Assembly (NCBI RefSeq): GCF_029227915.1
Contig: NC_079888.1
Span: 18,392,001-18,456,000 of the forward strand
Source of the DNA: Hydractinia symbiolongicarpus
Taxonomy: Eukaryota > Cnidaria > Hydrozoa > Anthoathecata > Hydractiniidae
DNA: 64,000 nt
Direction of reading: 5' to 3'
This document shows positions 58,690-64,000 of the stretch, in pieces. The position numbers and the translations under genes are program-made. The notes under the pieces were generated by a model. The model was not told where the DNA came from and did no database searches. It saw only the letters and a list, made by a program, of their open reading frames with translations. Numbering within the stretch: the stretch's first letter is position 1; every line of letters starts with the position of its first letter.

Positions 58690-59479
58690 TCAAGTTAGAT
58701 GAATTGACTTCTGAAACGCAGCGACTGTTGCACTCAAGCCAAGTGTTTCGTTGATCTTTAATAACCGCTCATTAATGTTCTGCTTTTAAGGTACCTGAAT
58801 GGTTAATGGCGACTAATCTGTATTTGTTGCTAAAAAAATTTCATCAGTAGGGTGATAAAGCCTGATTAGCTCGTGGTGTTTCGTACGCAGACAGTTCACC
58901 GATCTTGAATTTTTGAAAGAGCAACCATTAACTGAGTCATACCTAAGTAACTGAACAACAAGGATATCGCCACAACTGGAAATTTGTGTTTCAGTTGTGC
59001 TCTCCTGGTGTGATGAACATGGGGGCAAAACCACCTGTCGTCGCCTACAAGCTGTTGCGACCGTGAAATTGCCATGAAAGAGTCCCATATTGACTTGCGT
59101 ATTGGTAAAGTAAGAATTGTCTCCTTTTGTTCTTTAGAAAAAGAACACAAACAAGTGTAACAAGATGTTGTTGTTGTTAGACTAACAAAGAGAAGATTGC
59201 TAGCCAAGGAAGAAAATCCAATTAGTTCGTCAATGACTACGTGGAGCGTCTCAGGGACGTCTTGCTGATTGTTGTAATGGAATTCTTTTTTGTTTTGCAT
59301 TCTGTTTGCATTCTGTTTTGCAAAGCCCGCAGGAAATTGGAAGGATCGGTAGGTGAACGGTAGCGATGTAAAAGGGACATCTTTAGGACTATTGACTTCA
59401 CTAGTGGCGATAAAAAAGAGGACTTGGAAGGACAGTTCACCTTTTTGATCATTTTTATAGTTTCATGTCTCGTTTCCAC
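58690..59479 (-). pseudogene. USP-type deubiquitinase fragment A, frameshifted
   Basis: In three minus-strand frames the C-terminal half of a ubiquitin-specific protease catalytic domain can be followed: DPSNFLRAL, YNNQQDVPETLHVVIDEL, DDRWFC, QESTTET and ILVVQLLRY, then a His-box remnant. There the frame gives AINHSGTL and then EH followed by two stops where GHYW is expected. At least two frameshifts are needed, so it is dead. The N-terminal Cys box was not found. It is a paralogue of fragment B at 60663-61048. Confidence 0.65.
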
Positions 59480-59526
59480 TTGTACGCTAAACAGCAGAGG
59501 AAACTGGAGAAAGGTTTGCGGATAGG

Positions 59527-59690
59527 TTTCTGTCTATCTTTGGATTACCAAAAACTACTAATTCAGACAATGTAAAAGAGTTTGAAAATGGTGTTACGAA
59601 TTCCGTTGCTGCATTATGCCATGGAAGAACCTCATTCGTACTGTCTAGAGGAGATACAACAACATGGACAAGCTGTAATGATTATTGGAT
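59527..59690 (+). pseudogene. Retroviral-type integrase core fragment
   Basis: The frame reads FLSIFGLPKTTNSDNVKEFE then ALCHGRTSFVLSRG, which follows the pattern of IFG.P...SDNG.EF and LCHGRPRHPQSQG in Ty3/Gypsy or Ginger-type integrases. It contains the second catalytic Asp region; Gly of SDNG is Val. It stops after about 55 codons. Confidence 0.5.
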
Positions 59691-60662
59691 GAAAGAGCCA
59701 AAACAATATGGGACAGAGCCCAACAATATGGGACGGAAACAATTTTACAACAATAGGAACAGTCGGACAGTATGGGCGGGCACACTAGCTAGCCATATAT
59801 TTTACTACTTTTGATTATACTTTTATAATTGTATCAAAACGTATATAAACTTCTTTCAAAAAATTATATTGTTACTTTCACATACATATAGCTATTGTTT
59901 CATATTATTGCTAAAAAATTAATAATTCATTTAGCACCACTTGCAAGCTATCTAGACAATAAATAAAGACAGATGCTTTTTGATTGATTATGAGATAACA
60001 AGACAGCAAGCTGTGATGATGGAACTGGTCTAACGACCCTTGAAATTAAAATTGTAGAGGTTACACCCTCTAAAGATTAAAACGCAGTGCAATATCTCCC
60101 TTTTGGCAAGGATAATCTGTAGATTCAAGTTAATTGAACCAAACAACCCTCTCTACACAATACAATACGTACAACTAACGGTCGGTACACAAAAACTGAC
60201 AACATGAAAACAGACATAACGACAACAATACAACAATGAATTTACTATAAAAATAAATAAAGAAATAAATATAAAACTATAAATATGAGCAGACAACCAC
60301 CCGAGCGCCAGGACTTGTGAACCTGGCAGTAGCTTTCCACATGTGTCACGGGATCCCAACACTCAGCCTTACACAGGTAGTTGTCCCTTTGGACCAGCCA
60401 TTAGCTTCTGACCAGCCGTAGATCAGGACCAGCCTGAAGCCAGTGGAGTAATCTACGTAGATGTAAAGTCACGGAAACAAAAAAGATAGAAATGAAAACC
60501 CCTTATATAGCTCCTTCCTAAAGAGATCCCGCCTCCTTTGATATAATGTACTCCCGTTTTAGTGCGAATTCACACTACTTAAATTCTGACAAAAAATAAC
60601 ATACACTGTGTATCTAGATCAGATGGCTCGACACTAATCACTGCCCTATAATCACATTTTAA
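59691..60662. other. Unclassified sequence between the USP fragments
   Basis: No gene recognised. The block near 60295-60450 is less AT-rich than its surroundings (CCGAGCGCCAGG, ACCAGCC repeated three times), possibly part of an unrecognised retroelement. Confidence 0.3.
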
Positions 60663-61048
60663 CTATGTATTAACACCCTGATCTCTTATGTAAGCCCAAT
60701 AGTGACCAGCCACAAGCGTACCTGAATGATTAATAGTGGCGGTTAATTTATATTGGTTTGTTAATGATGTATCCTCCGCAGGATGGGAATAAACTCTTGG
60801 GGTGTCGTGACCTTGGGCGAGGCAAGAAACAAATTTATTATTTTTCACAGATCTTCCTTGGATACAGTTAAACCTTTTTAGTTGGATGATCAGCTTATCT
60901 CCCCACTGGGTGAAGACAGTTTCCCGGGTACTGTCTTGAAGGGAAGAACACAGTGCGCACATCCATCTGTCATTTCCAGACATATATTCTGGTTGCAAAA
61001 AAGCTTTTCGAAGTTTTTCAACTTCTTCACTTGAGTTCTCAAGAAGGA
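60663..61048 (-). pseudogene. USP-type deubiquitinase fragment B with intact His box
   Basis: One open minus-strand frame gives EEVEKLRKAFLQPEYM, GNDRWMCALC, QDSTRET, KLIIQLKRFN and YKLTATINHSGTL.AGHYWAYIRD, the C-terminal half of a USP (peptidase C19) domain with the catalytic His in GHYW. It ends soon after IRDQG. Upstream of about 61048 the frame is closed and no Cys box was seen within the window, so it cannot be a complete enzyme here. It could be the last exon of a gene with distant upstream exons. It and fragment A share the DDRW/NDRW...QEST/QDST order, so they are related copies. Confidence 0.6.
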
Positions 61049-61631
61049 TCTTTCAATTTTTTTACCCAAAACACGTTTTTTAAAAAGTTTACCTAATTCA
61101 TTCGCTGGATATGATAAACCTAATTCATTTGCTGGATATGATAAAACCACAACAAACAAGCGCTCCATTGCGCACCGCCATCTTGATTTTGCATTGCGAA
61201 CTTGTTACTTTAAAATATTTTAATGTCACTCACCACAATTTTTTAGACGGCCTTTGTAAGACCACCAGCCAGTACCAGGGCCATTTCTTTCTCCCTGTCA
61301 CTTACATCATGGAGAGAAAAAAATCCCTGAGATCGAGGTTGATAGTGATCATTATTAAGAGAGCCCGAGTGGTTAACAATGACTCTGACACGGATTCAGG
61401 ATGACATAAAATAGTGGACACCTGGTTTGAAATATTATCTTCTGATCTTCTAAGGAAAAAGGTTTGCAATGCAGCAAGCTGCACTGAAGTATCTTGTCTA
61501 CAGGGACGGTGGTTGTCAAAACTGGGATTAGGCTCCCAAAAGAAGGTGCTGAATACACTGTCTTGCTTCTTACAAGCATGAGTACTGTCCAACTTGAACC
61601 TAAAACTATTCTTTAAGAACATCGTAAAGAG
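61049..61631. other. Unclassified, includes a short direct duplication
   Basis: Two copies of a ~27-bp unit (CCTAATTCATTCGCTGGATATG / CCTAATTCATTTGCTGGATATG type) lie at about 61091-61144. A minus-strand frame at 61302-61622 of about 106 codons, rich in Ser/Thr/Phe and unrecognised, runs into the right arm of the inverted repeat; it may be a degraded exon. Confidence 0.3.
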
Positions 61632-61808
61632 AAATGAAAAGCCCTTGCAGGCTAAAAGATTTCGGATTCTTGTTCGTGTGTTATTTTGTTCCCTATACCT
61701 AGGTCGCCAGTAGCCTGTTTTGTACAGAACTTCTACAATGTTGTTCCGTTATTTGAAATAGGTATTATCCCGTGGTATTATCTTGAACTTGCAAAATGTT
61801 TCATGTAG
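61632..61808 (-). repeat. Right arm of the long-range inverted repeat
   Basis: Reverse-complement partner of 54221-54402 (see that entry), 7.2 kb away. The arms encode the same RIRNLL-type segment in opposite directions. Confidence 0.75.
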
Positions 61809-62143
61809 TACAAATATACAGAAAGTGAGTTGTAAAAATTAATACTTGAACAATACTGCACTACACTTAACATGCATAAGAAAGAAACGAAGATGATTCA
61901 GCATATCAATTTATTAAATATTATTGCTTGTGGTGTAGCGATATTTTGGAAATGTTTTATTATACCTGTGACATGACTAAAATCTTTATCCAGTTTAAGA
62001 TATCTAAGATTTGACCATAAAGTTGGATCCTTCAAGTTTAAAAAAAAAAAAAAAAAGAAATAGAAGTAGGCAAAAGAAACAAAAGGGTTAATTACCAATA
62101 GAGACTAAATCCAAAATGGGATTCCGTGGTATTAACATTTAGA
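61809..62143. other. AT-rich sequence with a long A run
   Basis: No gene seen. An A-rich run of about 18 bases at 62040-62057 could be the tail of a retroposed sequence; nothing upstream of it is recognisable. Confidence 0.35.
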
Positions 62144-63140
62144 CTAGCCAGGGAACCCGGAGTCGAAACGCCGGGTTAAGCCACAAGTAACTGTGTTACC
62201 TGGTGTTGAATGCCTGAAAGAGCGATTAATAAGAACTGCAAAGTGTGCCACACATTCAGGTGAAGCGCTTCATAGTATGTCATAAATTTAGTGAGGCGCA
62301 GAACATTATGGTGTTTCCGGTGTAATGTATTTTTTATAAAATAACTTTTCACAACTTTAGCTAAATAAAAACACAGTTTACAACTCGTTACTACCCTGTT
62401 AAACAGTTAGCCATCTTTTTTTATTTTCAGAGAACGTTCCCGCTAAAAGTTCAAAAATAAATATTACTCCGGGCTGAGGGATTAGTACAGGCAAACAATA
62501 ACACATATCCATATAGGCATAATACCCTTTTTTGAGAAAAAACTTTATCGTAACTTCGGATAAACACAAACTCAGGAAACAGCCATCATTATCATGGGAC
62601 TGAGCGTTTAATACAGGTAAACTGTGTCGTCAATGCGTTTAGGCATAATACCCTTTTCAAAAAAACTTTATTGCAACTTCGGTTTAAATAAGAACACGGG
62701 AAAAACAGCCTGTCGTTACCCTGTCCAGCTAAAAAAATCACAATCAATTCTATTTTGCAGAGTAAGTTTTCATGACAGTAATAAAAGGTGTCGCTACCTA
62801 CTAACTGCACTTAGCATAAGAAATATTGATCAAGAATTTTGTTGTAGCTAGCCAAACTGCATTTGGCTACTTTTACTCTTCTGCCAGAAGTAGCTAAATG
62901 GGTAGCTAGAGGAGAGCCACAACCCCAACATGACAATAAATAATAATAAATATACCAAACTTTAAAATAATAAGAATAAAAAAGCGCTTGCTACAGCTAC
63001 ATGGATCAGCAGGATGCTGCATTGAAATCTACGTTAGCTAGCTAAAATCTTGAAATCAGTTTGTTTCAGATTTACACATGGCTAGAAAACGTGATGATAT
63101 TTGCATCTTAATATGTGAAAACATTGACACAATGAAGAGA
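62144..63140. repeat. Dispersed repeat, copy B, uninterrupted
   Basis: Partner of 11257-12520. It starts AGCCAGGGAACCCGG...AAACGCCGGGTTAAGCC and ends past ACATGGCTAGAAAACGTGA. It lacks both insertions found in copy A: at the SINE-like site it reads AAATATTGATCAAGAATTTTG and at the MITE site GCGCTTGCTACAGC. Confidence 0.75.
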
Positions 63141-64000
63141 ATATCTTAAGCGTTGATAGAACTGGAATTTAGGCAGTTAAATAATTATACTAATTGAACC
63201 AAATATTCCTCTCTCTTTAAAAAAATTTCGATTTGCAGCTTGGTGGAGACCTTAGAGTATAACAAATATAGTCTCCTTGAACCCTGTATCTTGAAAGAAA
63301 CGACTCGTACTTTTTTTTATTTTTTTAACCCCTAGAACTCGGTTTAGTTGAACAAAATCTGCCTGGTTAAAAACATAGAAGAAAATGACCGCCGGTTTTA
63401 ATAAGATCTCGGATGTAATCCGAAATCTTAAAAACAATCCTTCTATCACAAACAACACATCACAAAACAGAGCTAACAACATAAACGGACTGGTTACAGA
63501 TTGAACACAAATAGAAAAATGTACATGTCAAAAATATATTAATATGGATGAACCATTTTAATTAAATAATAAGGTGTGATCCACTTTTTGCTATTTCTGT
63601 TTCGGGTGTCGCAGCTTAAGGAGATGTGCAAAGTGGGCAAAGTCATTATCTCCTCTCTTCTCTTCGATTGCTTGAATGAAGTTTTTTGGCTGTAATTTAA
63701 AAATTGAAGATGCCTCTTCAGTGCAATGTGACTAAAAACAGGTGTTCTAATATTAAATTGAAACATAGTGGTGATAAAAGGTGAATCGATGGAAAGTTCG
63801 CCTAAGAGATAGCCATGAACTCCCGATACCTCTTGTTGCAAATTAATATCAAAAGAACCTTTTACTGAAACTATGGCGTCTCCTAATGCCCTGAGAAACG
63901 GAGATAGATTAACTGAAACTAAAGAGGTAGGAAATACTTAAACAGATCGAAGCGAGAGGTGACAGAGAGGGATTTCAAGCAAAAAAAAAAGCTTTAAGAA
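63141..64000. other. Non-coding end of the window
   Basis: The minus-strand frames at 63252-63482 and 63539-63841 have no motif and no convincing splice sites. Nothing is recognised. Confidence 0.35.

Noticed and set aside
63539-63841. 100-codon minus-strand frame near the end of the window
   Set aside because: No motif, no splice context and a composition like random AT-rich sequence.

Overview
This is an AT-rich eukaryotic window with spliced genes, GT..AG introns and dense transposon remains. The mix of a THAP/DDE transposase with a SWIM-YqaJ partner, BEL/Pao, Ty3/Gypsy, LINE and Penelope-like remnants, an NB-ARC P-loop exon and USP-like fragments suggests an early-branching metazoan, most likely a cnidarian (perhaps a hydrozoan given the base composition). 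That assignment is inference. No bacterial, organellar, rRNA or tRNA gene was seen.

Layout. 1-16.5 kb is mostly non-coding: one credible minus-strand exon of an unrecognised acidic protein (6.43-7.04 kb), several small MITE/SINE-like elements and tandem arrays. 16.5-23.4 kb holds the best host gene, a minus-strand three-exon gene for a protein of about 1552 residues with an RG-rich N-terminus and a long 35-residue repeat region. Its large intron contains an ~83-bp minisatellite, and a 29-bp minisatellite lies just upstream of its start codon. 25.66-30.26 kb is a decayed but structurally complete Ty3/Gypsy element on the minus strand: two ~157-bp LTRs, primer-binding-site-like sequence, gag start, zinc knuckle, RT and RNase H.

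32.4-54.15 kb is the centre of interest. A BEL/Pao pol remnant was interrupted by a 4555-bp DNA transposon (33593-38147) with ~70-bp imperfect terminal inverted repeats and a 7-bp direct repeat, leaving the BEL reading frame continuous on either side. The transposon has two convergent genes: a three-exon SWIM plus YqaJ-exonuclease protein on the plus strand and a THAP plus DDE transposase on the minus strand, the arrangement I associate with ISL2EU-type elements. A 6772-bp segment that starts inside the transposon and runs about 2.5 kb past it is then present exactly three times in tandem (33839-54154). The copies differ at only about eight positions that I noticed, with no length change. Only copy 1 keeps the left terminal repeat, but its YqaJ gene has a stop codon. 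Copy 2 has a different stop codon. Copy 3 is fully open but lacks the left end. No single copy therefore has both ends and both intact genes, although the array as a whole encodes both intact proteins.

54.15-61.8 kb is a patchwork enclosed by a pair of ~175-bp inverted repeats: an NB-ARC P-loop exon, a LINE interrupted by a 765-bp Penelope-like insertion with a hammerhead-like core, two USP fragments and a retroviral-type integrase fragment. 62.1-63.1 kb is a second copy of the repeat at 11.3-12.5 kb and serves as an unoccupied reference for two nested insertions in the first copy. Exon structures were worked out by eye from splice consensus and reading phase; they are predictions.
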